Numbered from the stretch's first letter, positions 45,196 to 56,639 are shown. The stretch: DNA of 64,000 bases from Prorocentrum cordatum (GCA_963575745.1 CAUYUJ010019945.1:101001-165000); one strand, 5' to 3'. Translations and numbers: made by a program. Notes: generated by a model not told the origin, from the letters alone.

Positions 45196-46735
45196 TACGC
45201 GGCCGCGTGAGCATGTTGGCGGCCACGGGAACACCCCTCCGAACGTCACCGGGCAGCTCATTACCTGGTCTCTTGGGGTCACCTACAGGGCTGAAGTTGG
45301 CGAGCATCCCGAGCGTGCCCGGTCACGTCATGGCCCCCGTGGCGGGCTGGGCGCAGATTATGGATGAGATGGAGAGGGACCTCTGTCTACGCTGTCCTAG
45401 CCAACCATTCTGTGGGGAAAGCAGCTCAGATCTACAGGGGCCGGATGAGCTCGCACTGCGCCGCCTCGTCGCTAACGGCCGCGTTGCGCCGCTCCGACCT
45501 GTGTCGCCCGACTATGGCAACGCGGCCGCGGACCAAGACGACGCCGCAGGATGCTTGGCAGGCGATGCGTCTTCTGTCAGCTCACCTGTCGACTCCCACT
45601 TCGCGCCGCCACCCAATGAGGGCGTGGGCGCGCAAGAGCTAGGCAACTATCCGCCGGCAGGCTGCGCGGGCTCGGAAAGTTGGCGCAAGACCCCCGAGTT
45701 CGGCAGCCCCCGCGGCCGGCCTGGTCCATCTGGCAAGCCTCCAGGGTCGAACCGCGGGTTTCCTTTTCCCCCCGCTACGGACAGCGGTCTGCTTCCAGCT
45801 CGCCTGGGCGCGCGCGGTCACCCGTCGCGCTCGCGCATCGCTGCTGCGAGCGACATTGGCGCTAGAACAGAGGTCCAGAGTCCGCTCGCGCCGGCTGTCT
45901 TGTCGACTATGTCGAGAAAGGCAGACTGGCAGCCGTCGCTACGGGCGGCAGAGGCAATGGCGCACGACAGGCGCTCGCCGTCCATCGCCCCCCACCAATT
46001 GCGACTGGCGCGCCTGCTGCGAAGGCGCTGCCCGTGGACAGACCTTGCCTCAACGGCCTTGGGCAGGGCGACCTCTGGCGGCGCGTCAAAGAGTCGTGGG
46101 CTGTCTTTCCGTGGACGCGGGAACGCTGGTATCAGTTCGCGTGGGATTTCAAGGCCCCGGCAAAAGGATGAGCTCGCCCAGAGAAGGTACCACGCCGGTT
46201 TGCGATCGAATTCCCGCGCTCCGTACCAGCTCACGAGCGGCGCCTGGCACCTGGCGCCTGGGGCTCGCCTGCCTTGGGCGACCCGCCTGGTCGGCGCGGA
46301 GCCGCCGACGACGCTGGCTCTATTGGGCGCCTGGCTGACCTGGCGGGCGGTACCAAATCGGTTCGCGTGGCCCGCGTCCAACGGCTCGGGGGCCAGGGCA
46401 CGCCTTGGCCCTTGAGACGTTTGCAGGGAGTCTTGGAGAGCGCGCTGCGCTCGGTGCGGCGGAAACACGCTGGACCCGTGGCGGCATGGCGCGAGCTTCC
46501 TGCTTGGGTTTTTCGCCAATTGGCAGTTGGGCACCGCGCCGCGGTCGCCTGTTCTGCGGTCACGGACCGACACGCGCCGATCAGTCGCCTCTTTTGCTTT
46601 GTCCCCCACCGATCATTCAATCTGGTCACGCACTATTAGTGATCTATTCTGCCTTGTCACCAACCGATTAGTCGCTTTGGGCGCGCGCCGACCGTTTGCC
46701 TCCTGGCTTTGCTGTGGTTTGCTCGCCCTTGCTTC
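45196..46735. other. About 1.5 kb with no gene recognised
   Basis: A 407-residue frame (45192-46415) and overlapping frames on both strands are open because of GC content, but none shows a motif or consistent codon bias. I could not assign this region. Confidence 0.4.
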
Positions 46736-46985
46736 AGCCATTCCCGGCCTTAGGTCCCGTGGCAGTCTGTTTTCTGTCGGAGGTGGCGCGGCGTTCCCCC
46801 GACCCCCGGCGTCGCCCCCCTCCGCGGTGGGTTGTCCGTCCCCTCCTCCTCCTCTCCCCCCCTACCCCCCTTCTTCCAGGTCGTCCCCACCGCGGGGGTG
46901 TGAGCCTCCTCCGCGTGCGCGCCTGGCGGTCGCGGCTGGCGTGTTCCGCCTCCCTTTCTTTGTCTCCTCTTCCCGAATTCCCTCC
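46736..46985 (+). repeat. Direct duplication, copy 1
   Basis: It shares, in order, GGCCTTA, CCCGTGGC, TTGTTTTCTGTCG-like, GGTGGCGCG, CCTCCGCGGTGG, CGTCCCC and CGCCTGGCGGTCGCGG with 47306-47600. Gaps differ between copies. Confidence 0.65.
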
Positions 46986-47305
46986 CCTGTCCACCACTCC
47001 TGGCTAGTAGTTATCCATTGCGGCGCAACTCGCGTTTCACGCGCATCTTTGCTAAATACGTTTTGATTTGGAAAGCGGCGCGGTGTCGCAGCACCGAATC
47101 ATTTCTTGTAGTGCCATGAAGGCGGGTGAGAAGGGACATCTTGGCCCGTGTGGGGGCAGGAAGAGTAGACGGCGGTACTTGTCATTCGGGTGTGCGCAAC
47201 ACCTAATCAACTCTCGCAGCAATGGGAAGGGCGCGGGGTGTGCGCGGCATGTGGCAAAGTCTCGCAGTACCCACCGTATTCCTCCTCCTCCTCCTGCTCC
47301 TCACT

Positions 47306-47600
47306 TCCGCCACTCCTGGCCTTACGCCCCGTGGCGCCTTGTTTTCTGTCGATGGTGGCGCGACGGTCCCACCACCCCTCGTGGATCTCTCCTCCGCGGT
47401 GGCTCGTCAGCCCCCTTCTCCTCAGCGTGGGTCGCGGGGTTCGCTCGGTCACCGCCTTCGGGCGTGGGCTCGGCCCGTTTTTCTGCGTCGTCCCCGGCGC
47501 GGGGGGTGATCCGAGGGGATGGGCCTATTTTGCGCGTTCGCCTGGCGGTCGCGGCAGGCGTGGTCCGCTTCTTTACGCTTCTCCTCCCCCACTTGTTTCT
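47306..47600 (+). repeat. Direct duplication, copy 2
   Basis: Partner of 46736-46985, about 570 bases downstream. Translations of the two are alike in one frame (LGPVAVCFLSEVARRS against LRPVAPCFLSMVARRS), but no domain is recognised. Confidence 0.65.
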
Positions 47601-48242
47601 CACTTTGTCTTGCCCCCCCCCGTTCTGACAGCGATGGCGGCGTCCGGTTGGGTGGTCGGCCCGCCGCCCATCACGTGCCAATACAGGGGCGCGTCTAGAG
47701 GTGTTGGCAGATCGCATTTCTCTACGCAGTTGGTTGCAGAGCTCCGCGGTCGAGCGTTACGCGCGCGGCGTCGCACGCACGCGCTTTCTACTTCATCGCT
47801 CGAGCAAATTACGTCCGCTTTCGGTGACGCTCATTGTGTCTTCCCGTCGCGCTGTTGTGGTGCTGCCGCGCCTTGTAGAACTGGTACTCCGCCCATTCAC
47901 GCTATTGCGTCTCGCGTCGCCGCTCGTACTTTAGCACCCTACGCTAACCCACCCCGGCTCGTGTTTTACAAATTCTTACGTGCTTCATTGTCAAACATCT
48001 CTTGACCGATGATTCAGTTGCCGCCAATTCGTATCAGAGTGCTTGCGCTTCAGTTCACTTTGCGTCGTGCTTACTCCTCAGTTTTCTGGCCGCTGCGCGC
48101 TCTCTTTTTGGGCTCACAAGCCCTCTACTCCACCGCCCAGCGTTTGCATTCCAGCGTTTGACGCTTCGTTACGTTCGGTCGCAGTTCGCACCTCCATCTG
48201 CTGCCCGCGCCTGAGGACCTCCTGCGCCGCTGACCCAAAATT
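47601..48242. other. No gene seen
   Basis: Lower-GC unique DNA with short frames that lack motifs. Confidence 0.4.
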
Positions 48243-48297
48243 ATGTATGTGATGTATGTATGTATGTATGCATGTGTGTGTGTGTGTTTGTGCGCCG
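48243..48297 (+). repeat. (ATGT)n / (TG)n microsatellite
   Basis: GTATGTATGT then GTGTGTGT. Confidence 0.9.
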
Positions 48298-48884
48298 GCC
48301 CGAGCAGGGCAGGCCAGCGGCAGATGCGGCAGGGGGGGCCACGAGCGAACGACCGAAGGACGAGCGAACAGAAAAGCATGTCCGAGCACTGAAACTCGCA
48401 ATAGGGGGGGGAAACGGGTCCTGGTGGCAACGGGTGCTGAGGTTTTTGTGCCGTCTTCGGGCCCTCGGGGCCCTCCACGGGCCTCGGGACTGTCAGAAAA
48501 CGGTCCAGGATGAGGAGCGCGTCGTGGGGGAAGGCCCCGGGGTCCGGGACCCGCTCCCCCCTCTCTGCTACAGAACACGGCTGCGCAAGAGAGCGAACAG
48601 GCAATCTCGAGCGAGCCCCCCCTCGCCAGGCTCATCCTCATCCGCCCCTCCTCGCAGCGCAGCCTCCCCGCGCGCGGCGGGCGACGTGCGCGACAGCGGG
48701 CCTGGCCCGCACCTCTCGGGCAGCACCGCCGTGCGGCGCACAGTGGGGCCGTCGCGAGCTTCGCGTGGGAGAGCGGCACCGAGAGTTGTTGCTGAGGCTG
48801 CCGAGTGCGGGCCGAGGAGGGGGAGGATGCAGGAAGGAGGAGGCGGGGGCAGAGGAAGGGAGGGAGGGAGGGCAAGGGGGAGGA
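48298..48884. other. No gene seen
   Basis: GC-rich. Open frames on both strands have no motif. Confidence 0.4.
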
Positions 48885-49880
48885 CGGCGGGAGAGAACGG
48901 ATGAGGAGGGTAGAGGAGGAAGGAGAACTGTGATCGTGGCGAGAAGTAAGAGGGGGGAGGGGGATAATATGATGAGGAGGAGAAATAGGAGGAGGATGAA
49001 ACGGAGGATGATGATGAGGAGGAGGAGGACCAGTGAAAACCCAAGAGTCATCAACGATGCTGGAATAAACCCTCCTCCGAACTCCTTCTTCATAAGCCCC
49101 TACAGCGGCTCATTTCCACTGAGGGAATTGCTTCGTTGGAACACAACCGTTTGAAACCCCTGAACCATGCCAAAACATTGTTTTCGGCATTCCAACGCCA
49201 CGGATGATCCTGACTGTTGCGTCTTGACGATTTTGAACCGTGCCACCATTCCTGGGACTTGAACACAGCGAACTTGCGCAAGTGTTGCACCCTCATGATA
49301 TTGAATTCTTGCAAAACCATGTGTGGTTTGCTGACCATGGCAATCCGTGAAACTCTTTCAAAGTTCAAAAACAAATGTGCGCAGCGCTCAGGCGAGAGCC
49401 ATAGTTTGAAAAGGAGCCGCCCTCAATCCGTGAAGTTCTTGCAATTTGTTAGAGCGAGTGTGCGCGGCGCCTAGGCGAGAGCCACATTGTGAAAACGGCC
49501 CGCCCTCAGTCCGTGAAGCTCTTGTATGTTTTTGAATCGAACGTGTGCGGCGCTGAGGCGAGAGCTACATTTTGAAAACCACCCGCCCTCAATCCGTGAA
49601 AATCGTTTTATTTTGTAAGAAGAATGCGCGCGGCGCTAAGGCGCGAGCCTCATTTTGAAAACCACCCGCCCTCCACTTGCGAAACTGCTCCCCCAAGTTT
49701 AAAGCTCCAGGGTCATAAGTGGGGAGGAAGTCTCAGGCGAAACGCCCGGCCCGCCCTAAAGACTAACCTTGGGTTGCGACGGGGAGAAACTGCTTATGAG
49801 TGTAGGGAACAGGAATGGAGGAGGAGGAGGAGGAAGAAGAGGAAGAAGAGGAGGAGGAGGAGGGGGAGGGGGAGGGGGCA
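48885..49880 (+). repeat. Purine-bracketed composite repeat, copy 1
   Basis: Blocks in order: loose GGA tract (48885-49033); AAAACCCAAGAGTCATCAACG head; unique middle with GAAC/CATTCC words; four roughly 79-base tandem units with GGCGAGAGCCA, ACCACCCGCCCTC and CCGTGAA words (about 49370-49690); GGTCATAAGTGGGGAGGAAG junction; GGAATGG; second GGA tract (49815-49880). The same order recurs at 54432-56330 and, inverted, at 59342-60340. Confidence 0.8.
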
Positions 49881-50005
49881 AGCTAGGTGCGCTCGCGTCA
49901 TATCTGACGTCCTACCCCTCCCTCCCATCCCTTACCATGGCGCTGATTTTCTCTATCCGCGGACGCGTGTCGTAGCGGACCTGTGGCTCCGCGCGCGCGT
50001 GCGTA

Positions 50006-50160
50006 GTGGGTGGTGGTGCGCGTGCGTGCGTGCGTGCGTGTGTGCGTGGTTGTGGTGATGGTGGTGGTGCTGGTGCTGGTGCTGGTGCTGGTGGTGCTGG
50101 TGCTGGTGGTGGTTGTGGTGGTGGTGGTGGTGGTGGTGGTGGTGGTGGTGGCGGCGCGGT
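50006..50160 (+). repeat. (GCGT)n then (GGT)n microsatellite
   Basis: GTGCGTGC repeats pass into GGTGCTGGTGCTGG and pure GGT. Confidence 0.92.
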
Positions 50161-50345
50161 GGTGGCGGGCGGATGGGCGCGCGAGAAAGAGGCCCGCGCT
50201 GGGGCGAGAACGCCATCCTGAACGACGGAGGCCAAACACCGATCCGAAAATGAGGCCCACGCTGCAGCGGGAGCACGATTCGGAACGATTCGGGAGCAGA
50301 AATGAGGCCGGCGCCTCAGCGAGAGCAGCATTTTGAAAAAAACGC
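50161..50345 (+). repeat. Short degenerate tandem repeat
   Basis: GAGGCCCGCGCTGGGGCGAGA, GAGGCCCACGCTGCAGCGGG and GAGGCCGGCGCCTCAGCGAG follow at irregular spacing, each followed by a word like CATTTTGAA. They resemble the inner unit of the purine-bracketed composite repeat. Confidence 0.5.
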
Positions 50346-50399
50346 AGGCGAAAACCCAACTCCCGGGAATCCTGTGTAAAAAAAACAATACGCGGGGGG

Positions 50400-51917
50400 G
50401 GGGGGGTCGGCCACTCCCAGCACGCCATCAGGGGAAGAGGGAGAGTAGTATTCATATTGAGTAATTGTAGAGGGCAGCCCGTCATCGTGTAGCTTTGGTA
50501 GAGGCCGGCGCAAACCCTCAGTTCGGAGCGCCGACTCCGCGGGAGCAACTGCTGCTGGGACGAGGGACGAACAGCGGTCACTCCCGGGGGGGAGGGGTTG
50601 CGACAGCAGGGCCTGGGCAGCGCTACCCAGGCGAGCGCGAAGTGGGCCCGGCGGCAAGGCCAGAAGCCCGGCGCCGCCCAGCCCTGCCAGCACAGGCGCC
50701 GAGCGTCGGCGCCCAGCTGGCCTCGTTCCGGTCCAGCCAGCAGCGGCGCCCTGCCTGGCAAGCAGCGTCCGCCCAGCTGGCGTCTGGCGACCACCGTCGT
50801 CGGAACGCCGGCCGCCTGCTGCGCCTGGCGCGCTGCCGGCGTCGGCGGCGCCCGCGCGGGCGGCCGCGGGCCGCCAGCCGCCAGCTTCAGCCTGGCGGAG
50901 GCCAGGCGCCTTCTGGGGGCTGGCGCGCCGCGGCCGCCTTAAAGCCGCAGCTGCAGCGCCTTGCAGGCCCGCGTCAGCGTTAGTGCTGGTCCTCGGGCAG
51001 GCGCCTCGCCTGCCCGAGCAGCCAGAGGCGGGCCACGGCGCCGAGCCGACCCCCCGCCCCGAGGACGAAGGGCGTCAGCCGGTCGCCCGGGTAGCGGGCG
51101 TGCTCGCCCCGCTCGCCGCGTCGGGTCGCCTCCGCGTCCCAGCGCGCGGCCACCCGCAGCTCGGCCTCTGTGCCGGAGCCGCCTGCCCGAGCGACGTTGA
51201 TCCCAGCCCTCCTGTTCAGCCCCCCGCACCGCGCTCGCCCAGCGCCCCGTGGAAGCCGGCGCCGTTGACGGCGCGCAGACGGTGCGGTCGCGAGCTCCTG
51301 CTGGCCGAGTTCAGCGCGCGGGAGCTGCAGCCGCCGCCGCGCCACAGCCTGCCAGAGGGCGTTCGCGAGCGTGCAGAGCGCATCCCCTGGGTACGTAGCC
51401 GGTGTCCCAGAAAGGCGTTGGTGCCGCTCCCAGCCGCGTACCGCAGCTCGGCCTGTCGGGGAGGGGGGCAAGCGTCGCAGCAGAGCTGCGCGCAGGGTCC
51501 TTCGCACCCTCTCAGTGGCCAAGCCTTGCTCCAGTGGCGTCTGCAGGGCAGTCGCCAGGTCCCTCCCCCTTCGGCGCGAGCTTAAGCCCCTGGCCCTGCA
51601 GTCCGCGCCTCAAGGGGGGAACAACCACCCCGACCACGATAATAGACGTTTACTGAACGGTCTTGGGCGGTTGCCAAACAGCTCTGCCCTGTTCGATTCG
51701 TTGCTTGGGCACGTTTTCTCAACGGCTGCGCTCGTCGGGGTGCTGCACTATTGTGAGGGCGGGTTTTCCGCTCGCTAGCGCCGCGCCGTTTCCAGCTGCT
51801 GGGCCGCCCGCGGCAGCCGCTCCAGGCAGTCAGCCAGCGTCCTGCTGCCCTGGGTCCCCCCGCGGTCTCCTGCGCCGCTGCTCGGAGGAGGGCCCGCCGC
51901 CGTCCTGGCCGCGGGGC
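50400..51917. other. About 1.5 kb of open but unassigned sequence
   Basis: Both strands are open for long stretches: plus 50495-50983 and 50983-51585, minus 51522-50980. The products are Arg/Ala/Pro/Gly-rich with no motif. The minus product has some protein-like Leu/Ala helices (PGDALCTLANALWQAVARR), which makes it the best candidate if any gene exists here, but I cannot support one. Confidence 0.3.
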
Positions 51918-51948
<31 letters not shown>

Positions 51949-52072
51949 GAGGAGGAGGAGGAGGAGGAGGAGGAGGAGGAGGAGGAGGAGGAGGAGGAGA
52001 GGAGGAGAGGAGGAGGAGGAGGAGGAGGAGGAGGAGGAAGAGGAGGAGGAGGAGGAGGAGGAGGAGGAGGAG
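51918..52072 (+). repeat. (GGA)n microsatellite
   Basis: Pure purine triplets with a few GAGAGG steps. Confidence 0.95.
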
Positions 52073-52265
52073 GCGTTGCCCTAATCGAAACGGGGCGCGG
52101 CGCCCCCCACCGCGCGCGCGCCCGCCGCCCCGCAGGGTGACCCCGCGCGGCCAGCCGCCGGCTGAGCCCGCAACGATGGAGTGTCATTGATCTCTCGATC
52201 TTGCCTCTTTCATCTTGCCTTGCTTTCATCCGTTGCTCTTGTTCTCGCCAGTCGCGTCAAGAACG

Positions 52266-54116
52266 ATGGACTCGGGGGGCCGCCCGAAAGCGTGGCGGCC
52301 CGACCTCTTGCGCCAGGCCGAAATCGACTCCTACGGTCCCACCAAGGCCAGGCGCCTCGCCCGCCGACGCCGCCGCGACGCCACTGAGGCGTGGTTGAGG
52401 GCGCACACCGGCCAAAGGCGCGAGGCGACCAAGGCCAAGCAGCAGACTAATTACATAGTAGTCGAGATCAGGGAGGCGATAGCAGACCCAAACCCTCTGC
52501 AGTCCCTTGATATGTGGTGGCCTAAGGACCCGCATGATAGCAGATGTGAAGAGGATGCCGAATGCTGTCGGCTACAATGTTTTCTTCCTTCCTTTCTTGG
52601 GCATCAAGAATTTTGGCACACAGCGTGCGAGAAAGTGCAGGCAGTGGAGCCCAATGTTAGCAGCTTGGAGTGCGAGAAACTGCAGGCAGTGGCGCCTCAA
52701 GTTGGGGACGGTCATCATCAACTACTTCCCCAAAGTCAGCGCATGCGAGAAGAGCCAGGTGTGGCAACATGTGCAGAGCCCGCTCACCGAAAGTGCGAGG
52801 AGGGCCAGGCACTGGAGCCCAAAGTCATTAGCTTGGATTGCGAGAAACTGCAGGCAGTGGAGCCCTCAGCCGGGAACGTGCATCATCAACTACAGTCACA
52901 GAGTCAGAGCGTGCGAGAAGGGATCGCTATGGCATCTGGTGTGGTATCAGGTGCAGAACCCGCTCACCGAGAATGCGAGAAGGTGCAGGCAGTGGAGCCT
53001 AATGTCGTCAGATTGGATTGCGAGAAGCTGCAGGCAGTGGCGCCCAAAGTTGGATACAGTCATCATCAACTACAGCCCCAAAGTCAGCGCGTGCGAGAAG
53101 AGTCAGCTGTGGCATCAGATGCAGAGCCCGCCCACCGAGCATGCGAGAAGGTGCAGGCAGTGGTGCCCAACGTCATTAGTTCGGATTGCGAGAAGCTGCA
53201 GGCAGTGGTTAAGAAAGCCGTGCAGGGTGATCTCGATACGGCATTGTTCGAACAGTTGTACGAAGCACCGTCAAGCGACGAGGAGCTGGAGGCGCGAGAC
53301 ACACTGGATGTGGCATCAGGTGCAGAACCCGCTCACCGAGCGTGCGAGGAGGGCCAGGCAGTGGAGCCCAAAGTCATTAGCTTGGATTGCGAGAAGCTGC
53401 AGGCAGTGGCGCCTAGAGATGGGAGCATGTATCATCAACTGCAGTCACAGAGCCAGCGCGTGCGAGACGAGCTAGCTGTGGCATCAGGTGCAGAGCCCGA
53501 CCACCGCGCGTGCGATAAGGTGCAGGCAGTGGAGCCCAACGATATTAGTTTGGATCACCAGAAGCTGCAGACAGGGGCGCCTAAATATGAGTACAGCCAT
53601 CATCAACTACAGCCCATAAGTCAGCGCGTGCGAGAAGAGCCAGCTACGGCATTAGGTGCAGAGCCCGCTCACCAAGCGTGCGAGAAGGTGCAGGCAGTGG
53701 AGCCAAACGTTAATAGTTTGGATTGCGAGAAGGTGCACGCAGGGGCGCCTAAAGTTGGGAATGCGCATCATCAACTACACCCCCAAAGTCAGCGCGTGCG
53801 AGAAGAGCCATTTGTGGGGCACTGTCGGCTCCGTCTCCGCCGCCCTACGCCCTGGCCCTCCAGAGAGCCGTCTCTTGCCAGTTCTGAGGGGGCCACGGAG
53901 CAGCTGGCCAACGATGGCCAGGCCGACGTCCCGCATCCGACTGAACAGCTACAGCTCCCCCTCGGTTGGGAGTCGGCGGTGGATGCGAGCTCGGGCAACA
54001 CATATTACTTCAATCGGGTTGCGGAAGTGACCCAGTGGGAACATCCTGGGGAGGCGGCGCGGCTCGCAGACGTCCTGGCTCAGCTCGAGGCCCTTGAGTA
54101 TCAACTGCACCGCTGA
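52266..54116 (+). CDS. Tandem-repeat protein with C-terminal WW domain
   Basis: I chose the ATG at 52266 because the 17 codons before it, up to 52215, look like leader sequence; the product is 616 residues. After a basic N-terminus, seven tandem units of 56 residues (168 bases) follow, each with CEKVQAVEPNV, DCEKLQAVAPK, HHQLQ and QSQRVREE words. Unit starts lie near 52624, 52790, 52971, 53140, 53339, 53507 and 53675. Between the fourth and fifth an acidic insert (ALFEQLYEAPSSDEELEA) replaces part of a unit. Residues 564-594 form a WW domain, LPLGWE to WEHPG, with W568 and W591 correctly spaced; WW domains bind Pro-rich ligands. A second forward frame (52507-53475) is also open and reads INYSPKVSACEK, like dinoflagellate PPR-type repeats, so the array may derive from PPR DNA read in a new frame. 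The WW domain is confident; the function of the repeats is unknown. Confidence 0.7.
   Translation: MDSGGRPKAWRPDLLRQAEIDSYGPTKARRLARRRRRDATEAWLRAHTGQRREATKAKQQTNYIVVEIREAIADPNPLQSLDMWWPKDPHDSRCEEDAECCRLQCFLPSFLGHQEFWHTACEKVQAVEPNVSSLECEKLQAVAPQVGDGHHQLLPQSQRMREEPGVATCAEPAHRKCEEGQALEPKVISLDCEKLQAVEPSAGNVHHQLQSQSQSVREGIAMASGVVSGAEPAHRECEKVQAVEPNVVRLDCEKLQAVAPKVGYSHHQLQPQSQRVREESAVASDAEPAHRACEKVQAVVPNVISSDCEKLQAVVKKAVQGDLDTALFEQLYEAPSSDEELEARDTLDVASGAEPAHRACEEGQAVEPKVISLDCEKLQAVAPRDGSMYHQLQSQSQRVRDELAVASGAEPDHRACDKVQAVEPNDISLDHQKLQTGAPKYEYSHHQLQPISQRVREEPATALGAEPAHQACEKVQAVEPNVNSLDCEKVHAGAPKVGNAHHQLHPQSQRVREEPFVGHCRLRLRRPTPWPSREPSLASSEGATEQLANDGQADVPHPTEQLQLPLGWESAVDASSGNTYYFNRVAEVTQWEHPGEAARLADVLAQLEALEYQLHR
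52579..52629 (+). repeat. Direct repeat flanking the repeat array, left copy
   Basis: The segment with TTCTTCCTTCCTTTC and GCATCAAGAATTTTGGCACA recurs with changes just after the gene at 54145-54195. The two bracket the 168-base array and WW domain. Confidence 0.6.
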
Positions 54117-54144
54117 AGAGATTCCCCCTTCTACGGATTACGAT

Positions 54145-54195
54145 TCTTCCTTCTCTTGTGCATCAAGAATTGTGGTACACGTGTGTGAGATAAGC
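54145..54195 (+). repeat. Direct repeat flanking the repeat array, right copy
   Basis: Right-hand partner of 52579-52629 (GCATCAAGAATTGTGGTACA). It also continues into GTGTGCGAGA words like the array units. Confidence 0.6.
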
Positions 54196-54431
54196 GTAGC
54201 AAGCGTGTGCGAGAAGGCAGCGTGTGAGCCAGAGAGGCGTCAACAGCGCCGCCCTGCTGGGCCCGTGTGCGCGCGCCGCCGCGGTGCGCGGTCCGCCCCG
54301 AGGCGGGGCTCTGGCGAGGTCGCGGTCTTGGCCGCGGACATAGTGGGCGCCAGGCGGCGGGGCCGCACATGGAGGCGCTGGGCGAGCAGAGGACGTTGCA
54401 TGTTGTGGACTCCGCGGGGGCTCGCCCCCCC

Positions 54432-54437
54432 TGGGAT

Positions 54438-54513
<76 letters not shown>

Positions 54514-54589
54514 AGAGAGAGAGAGAGAGAGAGAGGAGGAGGAGGAGGAGGAGGAGGAGGAGGAGGAGGAGGAGGAGGAGGAGGATCAG
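54432..54589 (+). repeat. (GA)n then (GGA)n microsatellite
   Basis: About 50 GA steps interrupted by one A-run at 54509-54514, then pure GGA. It forms the left bracket of composite copy 2. Confidence 0.95.
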
Positions 54590-55535
54590 TGTTCTGCTCT
54601 TCTCAATGTTGGAGAACGTCCGCTTCTGAGTCACCGAAAGGTTCTGTGCACAAGACACATCAGCGATGTTGAAATACACCCTCCCTCCAAGATCCCTCTT
54701 CGCAGCCCCCTACAAGGAGTCATGGCCAATGAGGGAAGTGCCCTGTTCGGGGGCAGCCGTGCTAACATCTTGAAGCGTGCCAGAAGACCATGATCAGGAC
54801 TTCCACGCCGCGGGTTAACTTGACTGGGGCTTCAACCCAGCGAATCAACGTAACCGCTGCCCTGCCAGTCCTGAATCGTTCCAAAACATTTATCTGGCAC
54901 GTCATAAGAAACAGTGAAACTCTGGCAAATGCTTAAAACGAATGCGCGCTGCGCTAAGGCGAGAGCCATATGTTGAGAATAAACTGCCCCACCATCCGTG
55001 AACTTCGTGTAAATGTTTTAAGCCAGTGCTCGCGGCGCTAAGGCGATAACCACATTTTGAAAACCACCCGCCCTCGATCCTTGAAGCTCTTGCAACTGCT
55101 TGAAACGAATGTGCGCGGCGCGAAGGCGAGAGTCACACATTGAAAACCAACCGCCCTCAATCCGTGAAGCATTGCAGTTTTTCGAACGAATGCGCGCGGA
55201 GCTAAAGCGAGACAAACATGTTGAAAGCTGCCCGCCCTCAATTCGTACATATCTTGCATGGCTTACAACGAATGTGCGCGGCGCTAAGGCGCGAGCCACA
55301 TGTTGAAAAACATCAGCCCTCAATCAGTGACAATCTTGCAAATGTTAAAAAAACACGGGCGCGGCATTAAGGCGAGCTCCACAATTGGATGTGGCCAGCC
55401 CTCCATCTGTGAAACCGTTGTCAGTCTTTGAGCATGAAGGTCATAAGTGGTGAGGAAGTCGCAGAAGAAACGCCTGGTCAGTCCTTTCGACTGGCCTCGG
55501 GGTGCGACGGCGAGGAGTTCTCACCCAGAAGGAAA
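54590..55535 (+). repeat. Purine-bracketed composite repeat, copy 2
   Basis: Same block order as copy 1: head with ATCAGCGATGTTGAAATACA, middle, six tandem units of about 80 bases (54930-55400) with GCGGCGCTAAGGCGAGAGCC and ACCACCCGCCCTC words, GGTCATAAGTGGTGAGGAAG junction near 55439, GGAATGG, then the purine tract. Confidence 0.85.
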
Positions 55536-55539
55536 AGGA

Positions 55540-56330
55540 ATGGAGGAAGTGGAGAAGGAGGAGGACGAGGACGAGGACGAGGACGAGGAGGACGAGGACG
55601 AGGAAGACGAGGAGGCGAAGCAGGAGGAGGAGCATGGGCAGGAGCAGGAGCAGGGGAGCAGGAGGAGGAGGAGGACACGTAATCATAAACTTGACCAGCG
55701 CAAAAGGAGGAGGAGGGGGAGGAGGAGGAGGAGGAGGGAGGAGGAGGGGAGGAGAAACGGAGGAGGAGGAGGAGAGGGAGGAGGGAGGAGGAGGAGGAGG
55801 AGGAGGAGGAGAGGGGAGGAGGAGGAGGAGGAGAGGAAGGGCGGAAGGAGAGGAGAGGAGGAGAGGAGAGGAGGAGGAGGATGAAGGAGGAGGAGAGGAG
55901 GTCGAGGAGGAGGCGGAGGAGGAGGAGGAGGAGGAGGAGGTAGGAGGAGGAGGAGGAGGAGAGGAGGAGGAAGAGGAGGAGGAGGGAGAGAGGAGGAGGA
56001 GAGGAGGGAGGAGGAGGAGGAGAGGAGGAGGAGAGGAGGAGGAGGAGGAGGAGGAGGAGAGGAGGAGGAGAGGAGGAGGAGGAGGAGGAGGAGGAGGAGG
56101 AGGAGGAGGAGGAGGAGGAGAGGAGGAGAGAGGAGGAGAGGAGGGAGGAGGAGGAGGAGGAGGAGAGGAGAGAGGAGGAGGAGGAGGAGGAGGAGGAGGA
56201 GGAGAGGAGAGGAGGAGGAGGAGGAGGAGGAGGAAGGAGGAGGGAGGAGGCGGAGGAGAGAGGAGGAGGAGAGGAGGAGGAGGAGGAGGCGGGAGAGGAG
56301 GAGGAGGAGGAGGAGGCGAGAAAAATAAGA
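55540..56330 (+). repeat. Very long (about 790-base) polypurine GGA tract
   Basis: Almost only G and A, mainly GGA with GAGAGG and GGGA steps. It is the longest such tract in the window and the right bracket of composite copy 2. Mirror-symmetric purine tracts of this length can form triplex DNA. Confidence 0.95.
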
Positions 56331-56639
56331 AGCGGGAGGAGGCGGTGAGCCATGCGTGTCTGCTGCGTGTCTCGCGGCGCACGCCGTCCAGGCAGGCCGG
56401 GCTCCAGAGGCCACGGCCTCGCCCACCTGCACTCAACCGGGCACAGACGGATGTCTGCAGCGGTGTTCGTTATCGCTCGCTCCCCGCAGGCGCGCCGCGC
56501 CCCGGGCGCTGCGGGCCGGACCTCGCTGCGCGGGGTGAGCAGCACCCAGCAGGCCATAATGGACGTCGAGGACGCCAAGCGCAGCGGGCCTCCCCCCCCT
56601 CCCCCTCCCCATCCACCCCCCTCTCCTCCATCCTTCGTC

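Noticed and set aside
45192-46415. 407-residue plus-strand frame
   Set aside because: Ser/Pro/Arg/Gly-rich without motifs and competing with frames of similar length; not enough to call a gene.
50980-51522. Minus-strand protein with helical Leu/Ala stretches
   Set aside because: No domain, no neighbours and an equally open opposite strand; left as unassigned sequence.
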